From Cololabis saira (lineage: Eukaryota > Chordata > Actinopteri > Beloniformes > Belonidae): a stretch of 64,000 nucleotides of DNA. Positions within the stretch are counted from its first letter, which is position 1. Every line of letters begins with the position of its first letter. Below the pieces are notes generated by a model. It worked only from the letters and a program-made list of their open reading frames with translations, ran no database searches and was not told the DNA's origin. Positions 34,101-45,400 of the stretch are shown here, in pieces. The position numbers were made by a program, and so were the translations under genes. Where the stretch lies: the NCBI RefSeq assembly GCF_033807715.1, contig NC_084592.1, positions 26,511,501 to 26,575,500 of the forward strand, read 5' to 3'.

Positions 34101-35999
34101 GTAAGTGGTGCCTCAAAAATACAGCTCATTCCACCTCCAACCTGTCAGAAATGGCTGTTTATCTCAGAGCAAAAGACAATTTCAGAGCACAATCAAGAAT
34201 GACTAGCTTTAACCAAGGACAGATGGTTGCATAAAGTTTTATCCTTTCGTCAGGAGACTTCATTCATAATTAACCTACTCTTTGTTTAATTTTGGCTGGA
34301 AATCAATAAAGTATTAAGCCAAAGTGACAAAAGTGGTGTTCGTAAGTGGGAAACTGCTATAAGTGGGAGAGTTGCACCCTCCAAGTGCAACTAATCCTAA
34401 ACAGGATTAGTTTTTGTATTCTTCACTGCTCATGCAGTTATTTTTCTTCTCAATCAATGGGAATCTTGTAAACAAAAGGATTTTTGTTTTTCCTCTCTGA
34501 GTTGATGCCAATGAACTTATTTCATATTGCTGGCAGTTTTTATGGTCTCTGGGAAACAAAGAAACACAAAGAGAGCTCTCCAAAGCATTCAGCCAGATGC
34601 CAGACTCTGAGCAGAAATCAAACTGATCCGAGATCAGAAAAAAAGTGTCTATAATACAAAGAATAACATCTGTGAGAAGAGCATGAATGTATCAGTTGTA
34701 GGTTAGTGTTTCAAAGATAAGTGGTGGATGCAGACTACGGTATTTGTGTCTGAGGGGTAAACCTTTCATCGCTTGCTGGACATGCAGTAACATCTGGGTC
34801 CAGAGTGTGTATTCATACCTCTCCAAACTTTCATATCCAGGATCGTTAGAGCCTGATAGATAAATCATCAGAGCCGATGTTTAATGGTGAGGAGAATGTG
34901 CTCTTCATTCCTTCTCAACTGATTGCGTGTAGCAAACAGCGTAGCTGCAGTTGCCTGCTGCAAAAACTAATTTCTAAGTAAAAAAAAAAAACTTTGTCAA
35001 TTCTTATAAGAATTCTTGTCAAGAAACACTTTATTACCCCATGGAGAGATATGTTTAGCTTCAAATAAGACAATTGTGACTAAATTTATGGAGGGGCAGC
35101 TTTTTGCATTGATACTGTTTGTGTGATGTGAGGGCGAATTAGGACTGAAATGCAGAGGCTGAGGTGAAGACTGATTTATAAAGAATATCCATGCAAATGG
35201 GGTGAGGGGGGCAAGGGGTTCGATGAGAAACAGGTGTGCAGCAGCCATCTCCACCTGGTCAGCCATACCCAGCCTCTGCCAAAACCCACACACACAAAAT
35301 GTGTTTTATTAACATTTTTGTGCCTTTTTAAATTCAGTGTATGTGTGTCACCATCAGTATTTTATCAGTGAATTTTACCAGACTCTGGGGAGAATGTTCA
35401 CCAATATTCTGGTTGTTCGGAGCCAGATTCCAGCTTGTAAATGATTCTAAGAGGGCAAACATGAACTAAAGGAGTTGGCGAACAGATCTGAAGAAATATT
35501 TGAAGTTACTGAGCCTTCATAAACAAAAGTACCTCCTTGGAGGAATTCTCCTCGTCTCTGCATCACATTTTAGCATCACTGAGCCCATTACTTTGGTTTT
35601 TACTGTCCACGACTGTACTGTGAGCTCTCAGTCAGCTTCAGCCACTGGCTGTTTTCAGGAGCGACCTCTGATCATCACCAAACACTACCAGACCGGCTGC
35701 AAGCAAAAAGACAATATTCTGTATTATCAGTGGCTTCATCTCTCAAGTGCTAAGTGAATTATGGGCACCGTTGTGTTGATTGCTAACATGTAGTAACCAG
35801 CAGGATTAAATCTGACCACTTTTAAATTAGCTTATATTCATAATTAAGCAAATATGCCATTTTATTAATACTGGCTGAAATGAAATGATTTTGATATAAA
35901 ACTCAGATGTTACATATTCACTTTAGATCCTGCTTATCTCGGCCATGCCACTCATCGGGAAAAAATAAAAAAAGTTATGTAACACAATTAATCTTTTCT
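34101..35999 (+). other. lypd1: lypd1 intron 2, proximal part
   Basis: No exon. An A-tract is at 34980. 34997-35293 has a weak minus-strand frame in G-rich sequence, which I consider noise or an old repeat. The small plus frame at 35500-35757 has no recognisable content. Confidence 0.5.
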
Positions 36000-36958
36000 G
36001 TAACGACTGGAATAACAGGCAGGACTCAAAAGCTCGACTCACAATAAGGCAGTCTTAATTCAGGCCAAATTTTGGTACACAAAAGTCAGTCCACAAAGCA
36101 AACAAATCCAATAGGGAACAGGCGTAAGGGAAGTCCAGAAAACAGGCAGGGGGCAAAATACCAGGATTCAAAAACACAAGGAAAGAATGCTATGGTAGGG
36201 CTGGGCGATATGGACCAAAAGTCATATCTCGACATTTTCTAGCTGAATGGCGATACTCGATATATATCGATATTTTTTCTGTGACATAATTGGGGTTTCC
36301 CCCAAAGCATTATAGCATAGCATCTCTGTTAGCTTTATTTTTTCTGAGGCAAACCCTTAAAAAAACAGTCAGTTTTAATACAAAGCCTCGTGCCAAATGT
36401 CACACAGGTTCCTTTATTAACAGAGGTCTGCACAATATCAAAATGTATAAAACAAATGAAATAAAAATAAACTGCCTACATATATAGAATAAAAATGCTT
36501 CTTGAATAAAATAAAACAAATATCCCTTTCCTGCATAACAATTAAATTAAAATACACTGTGCAATTAATACAATGTAGACAGTAACAGGCAGACTTTTCC
36601 ACTGAGGTTGACAGTTGTGCAAATAACAAAACATTTGTGCAAATCTCAAATAAAACATTCAGGTCAATTTGTCACAAAATAAGCTATATCAAAATCATAA
36701 TTTTTTTTTTTCTCGATATAAATGATATTGTCTCGTACCATATCGCGTTTGAAAATATATCGATATATATTAAAATCTCGATATATCGCCCAGCCCTAGC
36801 ACATGGATACTAAGACAAACTGGCAATGAGAACAGAAACTACACAGCTTAAATACTCTACTAAATGGGACACAGGTGAAACTAATCAGGGCAGGGAAAGC
36901 AATCATGCTGGCAGGAAACTTGACAGGAAGTATCTAAGGTGCAGGACGTGACCTGACA
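36000..36958. mobile_element. Older interspersed repeat split by a hAT insertion
   Basis: The left part (36003-36195) contains ACAGGCAGGACTC, AGTCTTAATTCAGGCC and GTCCAGAAAACAGGCAGG. The right part (36799-36958) contains ACACAGGTGAAACTAATCAGG and GTGCAGGACGTGACCTGACAC. Together they match the two halves of a common non-coding teleost repeat, bounded roughly by TGTAACGACT and an inverted CGTGACCTGACA-type end. The hAT element at 36196-36798 interrupts it. I cannot name the family. Confidence 0.55.
36196..36798. mobile_element. Non-autonomous hAT element, TAGGGCTGGGCGATAT termini
   Basis: Terminal inverted repeats TAGGGCTGGGCGATAT (36196) and ATATCGCCCAGCCCTA (ending 36798) are perfect over 16 bp. 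They are extended by subterminal ATATCGAT-type repeats (ACTCGATATATATCGATATT; AAATATATCGATATAT). The flanks show only an imperfect 8-bp duplication (TGCTATGG / GCACATGG). The interior lacks a transposase. This terminus is a familiar teleost hAT family. It sits inside an older repeat, so its insertion is the later event. Confidence 0.9.
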
Positions 36959-37199
36959 CTTTCCATCAATGGCTGACATCATCGTGCAGGAATATCTTGG
37001 AGAGGGCAGAACGGCAGGGCACTTCTGTTGCGCCTCAAATCCATCTTGGGGGAATTCCCAAAGCTGAGCACACAGATCCCAGATCTGTGGAGATTTTTCT
37101 TCCTATAAAGAGAAGCATGATTAAGAGCCACTGCGCACGTGCATTTGGCCTGTGTTGAGGCCTGAGACAGATCATTGCCCCGTTGTATGAACCAGTCTC

Positions 37200-38082
37200 G
37201 ACCAAGCTGTGGCTGTTGGACGGATAGTCTCACATTTGCCTCGACATCACTCATAGAAGTCATGTTAAACTCAGTGACCTACAGATACCCAGACAACTCC
37301 ACCTGCACCTCATCTGTCCGTAGTGCATCGTTCCAGAAATCCTGTCGTTGTTCAGAAGCAGTTTTGTAAACCTCAGATCTGCTTCCATGTCCCTTTTTGG
37401 ACAGAAGAGTCTTTCTCCTAACAGCCCTTTCAAACTAACTGCACTTGATCAGTCTTTTTCTGTCATTGATGTTAACATTTACCCTTATCACTCAGATCTG
37501 TAGGTTCTGAGATGTAACTCTTGCTTTTTTTGTTTGTTTGTATTTCTTAGCACCTTACGCAGGCTGAGCTAGTGGTAAATTTGCTCAGACAACCACTCCT
37601 GGAAAGATTGATTCCTGTCTCTAAATTTTTCTACTTGGGAATAATCTTCCTCACTTTTCCAGTTTGTGCAACAACAGTTGCCTCTTTAAGCCCATTGCTT
37701 TTGTTTCCCCCCCCTTGGCATTGTGCTAACACACCTAATATAGTTCAGACCAGCAAGCATGCCCAAACGTCTGATTTTACAGGGATCTGGACAACTGTTA
37801 ATAAACCGTTTATGAAGGGGCTGATTAGGAGTACCGGCTTACAGAATATCTTACCGTCTTAAATCCCATGGAGGCAGTAAAGGGTACTTAGTATTGGCCA
37901 TATTTGTTTTTCCTTTCTTTCTTTTTGGCATAACTTTTATCAACAAATAATGGCACATTGAAAAAAGTCACATGTTGTTCATCTGAGCGTGTATTTTGTT
38001 ATCATGATCGGATGATTGTTGCCATGTTTTTACACTAGGAAACAAAGGGTCAAATAAACAGGTCCTAACTTTTGCATGACTG
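37200..38082 (-). mobile_element. Decayed Tc1/mariner transposon with right terminus
   Basis: On the minus strand, order and content match Tc1 transposase. From high to low coordinates there is an HTH segment NLSRSGCLSKFTTSS (about 37560-37610), and a catalytic-region remnant DFWNDALRTDE (about 37300-37335, where intact relatives have DFWNNVLWTDE). The right end is the inverted terminus GGTCCTAACTTTTGCATGACTG followed by TA (38061-38084), the Tc1 target dinucleotide. Multiple stops and frameshifts occur. The left terminus is not recognised. Confidence 0.82.
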
Positions 38083-39780
38083 TATCTGAGACTCAAAATT
38101 GGTTATCTTACAGTAAAACGTATATAAATACTTTTTAGGTAATTTAACCATCAAGGTTGTAGGTCTCATGGGTTTTGCAGTATATCACTACTCTTTTGCT
38201 AATAAAAAACCTATTTCTGTTGTGCCTATGTGCCTTTTAACACTGGCTTGTTTTTGTCCAGGCAATAAAGGTCACCCGCCATATATAAAGTCTCCTTCAC
38301 TTTCACTCCCAGTGAAAATGCAGGAACGTCTCAACCCTGAACATAAGGGTAAACTCAATAAGGTCCCGTCTTTAAAAATGTGGATCCCAATTCAGAGGGC
38401 AGGCACACCCCACCATAGTGTCGACAGCTTTTTAATAAGAAAATTTCTGCATGAATGCTTAAGCACATCCCAGTCTTTATCTCCCTGTGTTATCATTACA
38501 GGTGCTCCCTAAGAAACAGAGGACATAGACATTTGCTGACCCCATATTAACTCTGTATAAAAATGCATAATTGCACTGCCAACTTAAAGTAGTTCTGTTT
38601 AAGTTATATGAATTAAAAATCAGTCAGGCTTTATGATTAGTGCTTTTGTCAAGTGATTTCCCCCATATGTACAGATATACTGTACCTGTAGCAATGCAGA
38701 AGCTACAGTATATTCTCACTCATAGATTGTGAGTGTAATATGTCCGGTTTACAATCACCTCTCAAGCTGTGAATAAAAGACTGGAAGAATTTCAAAGGAG
38801 ACTCAAGTGCGGACAGCCTTACTTAAAACATCAAGAGCAGGTGAGCACTCGTATAGTGTGCGTACACCTTTCAGATGATGGAAGTATTTTTTTGCAGGAA
38901 GAGATGAGCCTGGCTTTCTTCCCTCTATTAGCATTATCACACTCCTTTGTTTATGTCTTAAGAAATGATTAAAGAGTGGGCTTTTATATTAGAGACGGCT
39001 ATTTCTCCCACTCACTATTTAAGTAGAGAGATGATTGCCACACTTCTAAGGACACCATTTCATGTCCTCTGGCCCTATTATAACATGAAATACCGCACTG
39101 AAGAACATAAAACATAAAATAGACGTCCTCTCGGCTCTTACCAAAAATGTATTAGCTTAGGTTATTTGAAATAATGTTCTTGATTTGCATCTCCACATTG
39201 CCATGTCAGTATCAAAAAGGCTGCAACACATCAATGCCATACTTAGGAAAACATAAAAGTGCTCTGGCTTGCCTGTTGTTTTGGTCTTATACCTCAAAGA
39301 TGAGCTGTATAGCTTGTTTTGGACATACAAGCAATCAAGAATGTTTTCAACCCCATTGCTGATTTTAGATATATTAGATATGAGATCTGTCTTCACAAGA
39401 TCTATCCAGAACCGAGCACCAAAGAGTGAACACCAAATGTGAACAGTCATGTGAATGTTGGACTGAAAATGCACAACACAGTAAACACCCCCCGTTAAGG
39501 CCGAGGTGTGTTCCAAGTGCTGATGCACTTGTCAAAGGAATCATAAGAATCAGACCTCTGGATTGCATACAAAAGGTTTGGACTATCAAAAGGCACACTG
39601 CTCTACCCATCCTTGCCAAAAACAATGTTTCAAGTTATTTTTCTATTCAGTACATTGTTCCTGTCAAAAACCGCCTTCAGCTGCTTGTTAAAATGAGAAC
39701 AAAACATCAGAGCAGGGTGTTACAAGCATCACACCTGACATCTTATCTCTGAACAGAGCAATCCATCTGAACAGAGTTAT
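38083..39780 (+). other. lypd1: lypd1 intron 2, no gene assigned
   Basis: Open frames at 38168-38512 and 39426-39752 have no stop for more than 100 codons, but I do not recognise either. The second contains IRIRPLDCIQKVWTIK, vaguely like a degenerate retroelement gag-type segment. An exon-like block lies at 38759-38842 (see findings). Confidence 0.35.
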
Positions 39781-39789
39781 CCATGGGTT

Positions 39790-40530
39790 ATCCATCCTTA
39801 GCGGCGATGCTGGAAGATGCTACTAAAGGAGACTCTCGTTCTTCTGGAAGACTTCAATTTGTATCTAAGAACAGTGTTACCATGATTGAGTAGAGGGAAC
39901 CTCTCTGATCTGAATCCCAGTGGTTTTCTGTTATCAGACTTCTGTGCTAGTCATGGTTTGTCCACCATTCACAACATGTTTGAATACAAGGAGGTCCATG
40001 AGTGCACGTCACACCAGGACTCTCTAAGCTGCAGTTTGATGATCAACTTGATAGTCGAGTCATTAGATTTACAGTCAAATGTTTTGGACACTGAGGTAAG
40101 GAGAGGAGCGAACTATCAGCTGATAACTACCTGGTGTGAAGCCAGGGGAACCAGTCAGAAGGATCGTCATCGTCTTCCTCCAACAGAGCCTCAACATATC
40201 CAGAGGGTATAGATGGACATTGAGTTTGAATGGGCCATGTTCTGCACTTCTATTTTCAAGACAGCTCACCAGAGCTGTGGCCAAAAGATAATTGGTGCCT
40301 TCAACGGCTGCAGTCCTCAGTTGGTGGTTAATGCCTGAAGTGATGGAGGCTGTCAAGCTGAAGAAGGAGGCAGCTGACAGATACCGGCAGGCCTGGTAGA
40401 TTGCAGCCTCAGCTGTTGTTGAGGCAAGCTTTCATATGTGGGTAGAGTTTGTTGAAGCCATGGAAAACCATCTTTAATTGGCTCCAAAAAACATACTTCC
40501 AAACCGTGAGCCAGCACAGGTGAGGAAATG
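39790..40530 (+). mobile_element. Non-LTR retrotransposon fragment (endonuclease to linker)
   Basis: The plus-strand translation includes NLSDLNPSGFLLSDFCASHG, LSTIHNMFEYKEVHECTSHQ and DLQSNVLDTEVRRGANYQL, matching the endonuclease C terminus of a common teleost LINE. The usual STDHHLVV catalytic His block is destroyed. Out-of-frame downstream words resemble the EVKEAVRLKKEA ... ADRYRQA ... EFGEAMEK linker before the reverse transcriptase. It is heavily mutated. The clade is not assigned. Confidence 0.75.
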
Positions 40531-40670
40531 ATGTTTACCAAAACTGCATATAGTGAAGTTGGAGGGCTATTGACATTGATTGTGAATGTCATCTGGTCTT
40601 GAATAACTTATTGTCAGGATCTTCTTAATCCCAACCGAACATCTTACACAGAAGAAACTGAGTCTGTGAA

Positions 40671-40750
40671 ATGGATGGATGGATGGATGGATGGATGGAT
40701 GGATGGATGGATGGATGGATGGATGGATGGATGGATGGATGGATGGATGG
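40671..40750. repeat. (ATGG)20 tetranucleotide microsatellite
   Basis: About 20 perfect ATGG/GGAT units form a pure array at the 3' side of the LINE fragment. Its position suggests it grew from the short tandem tail of that retroposon. The Ile-His-Pro-Ser frame on the other strand is an artefact. Confidence 0.97.
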
Positions 40751-41288
40751 TTAATGATTCAAGGACCACCAATGAATTACAGTCAATGGACAGATGCTGA
40801 CATTTAGTTTCCATGGTAATGATGCTGTGATATTGATGTGATAAAGGCAATACTCTGAATGAGAAACTACCATGTAAACTGAAAATTGAAAAAGCAGTAA
40901 CTGTATTAAGACATGTGGAGTTTGCTGTCATTTGCATCACTGTAGATGTGTAAACACTTGAATCGGGATATTCATTTTGGAGTGTTTGCTGCATTTCGCT
41001 GTGCCAGTAAGTTTGTGCATACAGCTGGTGTGAAAGTGGCAACAGCGAAACAAAAATATATACAGTAGCACTAAAAATAAGAAGCTATTCTTGAAGCTGT
41101 GCTTGAACTTCCGTTTTTAGCAAATGTTAAGCGCACAGCTTTATTTGTTCTGATTTTTTTGAGAGCAACAGCTCCCTCCATGGTCGACAAAGATGATTTG
41201 CAAGTTCCTGTGATGGCTGTGGCCTTACTGTATCTTGGCTGGGCACCAACTTCTAGGTAAAGGGACCAAATTCTTGATTTTTTTATAT

Positions 41289-41293
<5 letters not shown>

Positions 41294-41366
<73 letters not shown>
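41294..41366. repeat. (CA)n microsatellite
   Basis: A pure CA array of about 36 units, within lypd1 intron 2. It is long enough to be highly polymorphic. Confidence 0.98.
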
Positions 41367-41369
<3 letters not shown>

Positions 41370-41825
41370 ACATGTATATATGTATCCTTTCATAGATTAA
41401 TTATCTAACTGAAGACTGCTAAAGGGGACAGTGCAAGGATGGAGGTGACCGGATCAATCCCACGTACCGAAGTATCCTCTTGAATTGACACTGAATCCCA
41501 TGTTGCCTCAGCCTGGATAAATGAATGGATAAATGGGGACATATGTGTCAAGAAGGACATCTGAAACCTTTGTGGATCATGGGTCCACTGTGGCGACCGC
41601 TGAAAAAGGAAGATGGGGCTTTTGTTTTACTGAAAGATACCTGAATATATTGAGTTACTTGGCTCATACAGATCCACTGCTTTTGACTTATCAACATTTT
41701 TTTCAAGACATGATTCAAATAACATGATCGTCTGTGAACAGCAAATGTAAAATCTTTAGGTGTCTTTAGTAAATCAGTGTAGCTCAATGTGTCTTAAATG
41801 ATTTTATTAAGTGGACTCTAGATAA

Positions 41826-41935
41826 TCTCAACTCAATTTTATTTATAAAGCAATTAAAAAAACAACACAGTTGGTCAAAGAGAACTGAGAAGAAAGGAAG
41901 GAGTAAAAATTAACTATTGACATCCAGTTAAGTTT
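41826..41935 (+). repeat. Fragment of interspersed repeat (as at 20480)
   Basis: CAACTCAATTTTATTTATAA followed by AAAACAACACAGTTGGTCAAAG is the start of the same teleost repeat type as 20480-20940, here only about 100 bp long. Confidence 0.4.
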
Positions 41936-41981
41936 TGATAATCAGTCTGTGTTCGCTAACTTGTTCCACCTGTGAATATTT

Positions 41982-41984
<3 letters not shown>

Positions 41985-42051
<67 letters not shown>
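41985..42051. repeat. (GT)n microsatellite
   Basis: A pure GT array of about 33 units, 620 bp from the CA array at 41294 and in inverted relation to it on the same strand. Both are within lypd1 intron 2. Confidence 0.98.
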
Positions 42052-42052
<1 letters not shown>

Positions 42053-42224
42053 AAATGAAAAACATATCGTAAAATGTTTGTAAAGTTTAAAACACTCAAA
42101 AATGTGCTATATAAATGTGGATCATCTACCAGAATTGTGTCACATAAAGAAGTTTAAGGGAAATACAAGTGATCAAGATTGAAGCGTTTTTGCTTCATTT
42201 TAAATGAAATGCAGGTGAATATGT

Positions 42225-42400
42225 TACGGCTTCTGTCTCTCTCATGTTTGGCCTCACAGCGAGGAACAAAAATCTTTAAACTCCACAGAGGCAGCATGCC
42301 AAGTGCAGCTGTGATGACAAGATGAATACGCATAATTATTCCCCTGGATTTCCTCTGAATAACAAACAGCAGTGGCGGGTGTGTCACACCATGGCATAAC
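42225..42400 (-). repeat. Unclassified dispersed repeat, copy B
   Basis: The reverse complement matches 19063-19225 (landmarks GGTGTGACACA, CTGCTGTTTGTTATTC, AGGGGAATAATTA, CTTGTCATCA, GTTTAAAGATTTTTG). Its minus-strand frame reads RGIIMRIHLVITAALGML followed by PLWSLKIFVPRCEAK, open for 91 codons. It lacks one codon relative to copy A without losing frame. The family is unknown to me. Confidence 0.65.
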
Positions 42401-45400
42401 TGATCCTGATGAAAATGGATAACTAACACCTTTCTGGCTGAGCAGAAAATTAGCTTGTTTCTGTCGTGAAGACTTTTCTTTTCACAAAGTTGAGTTCGCC
42501 AACTTTGAGATGAAGCATCTGCTTCTCATCTCTGAATAGGTTGTTGAGGCATCCGTGTTGGTGTAAATGATATCTACAAATAATGGATCAGTCAGATTTT
42601 TCTTTGTTTAGCTGACAGGTGAAGAAGAACATGAGGAGAGAATTTGAAGTCTCTCTCAACAGAAGGAGATGGAGCTTCATAAAAAACGCCTTCCACAATG
42701 TGAATTGTCCTGGGATGGTGATGTTAAGTGGGTTCATGTCTGGCGGCAGCGTCAGACTTGCAATGCAGAATTTGCCCAGAATCCTACTGGGTTCAGATAG
42801 AATGGATTAAAAGTGGTGATACAAGACTGATAAGGTCAGTTCAGATTATGTAACAACAGCTGATGACCCCCGTTCTTAGCCAACGCTCCCCTGACCAAGA
42901 CACCGTAGAGTGAAACAGAACGCATGCCAGTTCCATCTGTGTCTCCCTGATTTCATGGCTTATCTAAATTAGCTTTTGCAATTCACAAAAAGTTCATTTA
43001 CTGTATCAGGAGAAAGAAAATGAGACTGTGGTTTGTCACAGTAATTGGCATTCACTTGGTTAAACAGAGGAACTCTGCCTGGTTGTGAAGTAATATTTAA
43101 TGGATGTTGGATACACAAAGTTTTCCTACCATACTTTACTTAAGCGATACAGAACCTTTTTAAATTGCTTTAAAAAAACCCCAACAGAATTCAAGTTTTC
43201 AGCAGCTTCTTTTGGTTCAGGTTTTTTATTATATTCTTTTGTATGAGGCTGTCCTGTTGCAGTGTTGAGCGTTTGATCGTCAGCCACCAAAATTTAACTT
43301 AAAGTTGTTTTGTATAGCAGCTGAATGGCTTACACGGACGTTCCGCCACCATTAGTGTGTTAGCATTAGCAATGAGATGCATTTTAAAGAGCTTTGAATG
43401 CAGCTAACACCGAATTTTCAGCTCCTGTTGAAAACCCTGTCATCTTATTTTGTAGAACTGTATTTTGCAAAGAGTTATTGAGCCCATCATTAACGCAGTC
43501 TTCTACCAAACATGGAATTGCTTTTGGGTTAATTCACACAAGAAAAATCTGTATCTTTCTTTTTGGTGTGCAATTTGCCGACAAAAGGTGCTCAGACACA
43601 ACAAAGCTGCAGAGTTCAAATCCTGTTTTCAGGCTGTTTGACTACACTTAAGTGGGATAAAACTACACCTAGAAACATTTGGGAATAGCATTTGCAAATG
43701 TATCTTAAAGCGCAATACTTCTGATAGATGTGAAGGTTGTTGTCTACATTGGGCTCATTGGCTTCAGGTGTGGAAGTTTCCCCTGGCACAAGTCTACTGT
43801 GTTGTTGACATGTCAATATTAGTTACTTGTGTCTCTTTTTAAACCTTTGCAGCACCTGTAATTGTGCAAAGATCTCAGCACTCACATTGGATTCCTTCCC
43901 TGACAACTTAGGTATATTGACAGACTTTGGTGTCCATCTCCTTGTTTGTTGACCCAGCTCGGCCAGGGTTGGGGAGTTGCAACAAAGGGAATCGTGACAA
44001 GATGTAAAACACAGGACTTTATTGTAAAATCAAAGAAAAAAAAAAAAAGGTACACAGTGGGCAAGGTACTTAAACAGAGTTGTGGATGGAGATGCTGCTC
44101 AACACAAAAACACATCCAAAAGTCCCTATCTGATTGAGTACTCAATGATCCCGACATGACAAAAAACTGGTCTTCTTAATACCGAAAAGGGGAGCAGAAC
44201 CATAAAATAGGCACAATAGACACATCCAAAAGACATTTACTAAAACAAAATCTTAACTGTCCCAACTCTGGGCTAAAAGCTATCTTAACAAAATGTGAAG
44301 CCAAAAGGGCTGTTATCCAAAAACCAAAGTACTGTAAATCACAAATAAAACAGACATCAACACGTCCAGGGCAGCATCCGCAAACATCCCTGCGTGTTTG
44401 TTGCAGCTCCCCCGGATCCAGAACCGCTCCTCTGGAAGGATCCTCTCCAGTCCTGTTCTGAAACCGTTGGGTTGTGTAGCTGCGATGTGATTGGCTGATG
44501 CTCATGTCGACGTGTCAAAGCGTTGCTCTCATTCTCACGTGTGTGTGTGTGGGGGGGGGCACGTTACCTCGGAACAGAGTCCCGGTCTGGTACCGGGTAG
44601 TTTGAGTGTTTCTTTAAGAATCAGGTACGTAAACACACAGAGGTTCAGGTGTGAATCTGTTGACCCCAGGTGGTCGAGCGTCTCCCAGCGATTCTTTCTT
44701 CCCAGCGTTGGTGTGACCCACGTTAACGTGGTCTTGCAGCATCAACGTGGGTAAAACCAACATCAGGAGATGCACCAACACGTTATTTAGTTGTTAGTTG
44801 AGAGTTGCTGGTCCAAACGCTGCCGTGTTATAAACGTGGGGAATAAACAGAATGTTCCGTCACAAAAATAAAACAGACGTTAACAAAGCACTATTTAATA
44901 TATGTAACTCGTAATACAAGGACCTACAGTCAAAAGTCTTATCAAGTCTCAAGTTTGAGAAAAGCTGTAGCCGAGCAAACAGTCACCTCTTGAATGAAGG
45001 TTGAGTGTGTCTTTTATTCCTGCAGCGGTGATTGGATGGGCTGCAACCAAATAGGGAGGGCAGAGATGAAGGTGTGTGGACCTGGGCCAATCCCCTCCAA
45101 GCAGTGGCAACCAGGGTGTCATCAGGGGAAACAAGAAACAGCTGGGCTTAATAGAGGCAACTCTTTTGTAAAATTGGACATGAGAACTGTAAAAATGGGA
45201 TTGGATCATTTTAATGGTGTACAGTATACAAGTTTCATGTGTGTAAATGATGATGTAAGCATACTCACGTACCAAAGAGATGATGTAAGCCTGCACCCAG
45301 TTTTTTAGGATAGATAATTCTTCCTAGAAAGCCATTCAGCCATTTCCAAAACAGTAACTGTTATAAATCCCTGACGTTAACTTTGGCTCAAAAGGACCAA

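Noticed and set aside
34101..34234. Continuation of the lypd1 exon 2 frame to a stop at 34234
   Set aside because: A GTAAGT donor sits at 34101, and exon 3 at 52635 continues the known Ly6 domain in the right phase.
34997..35293. 98-codon minus-strand frame in G-rich DNA
   Set aside because: Proline/serine-rich low-complexity reading without splice sites or homology I can recognise.
38168..38512. 114-codon plus-strand frame after the Tc1 right terminus
   Set aside because: No splice context or known motif. It begins within AT-rich sequence and is within chance length; kept only as unassigned intron.
40672..40760. Ile-His-Pro-Ser repeat protein on the minus strand
   Set aside because: Artefact of the ATGG tetranucleotide array.
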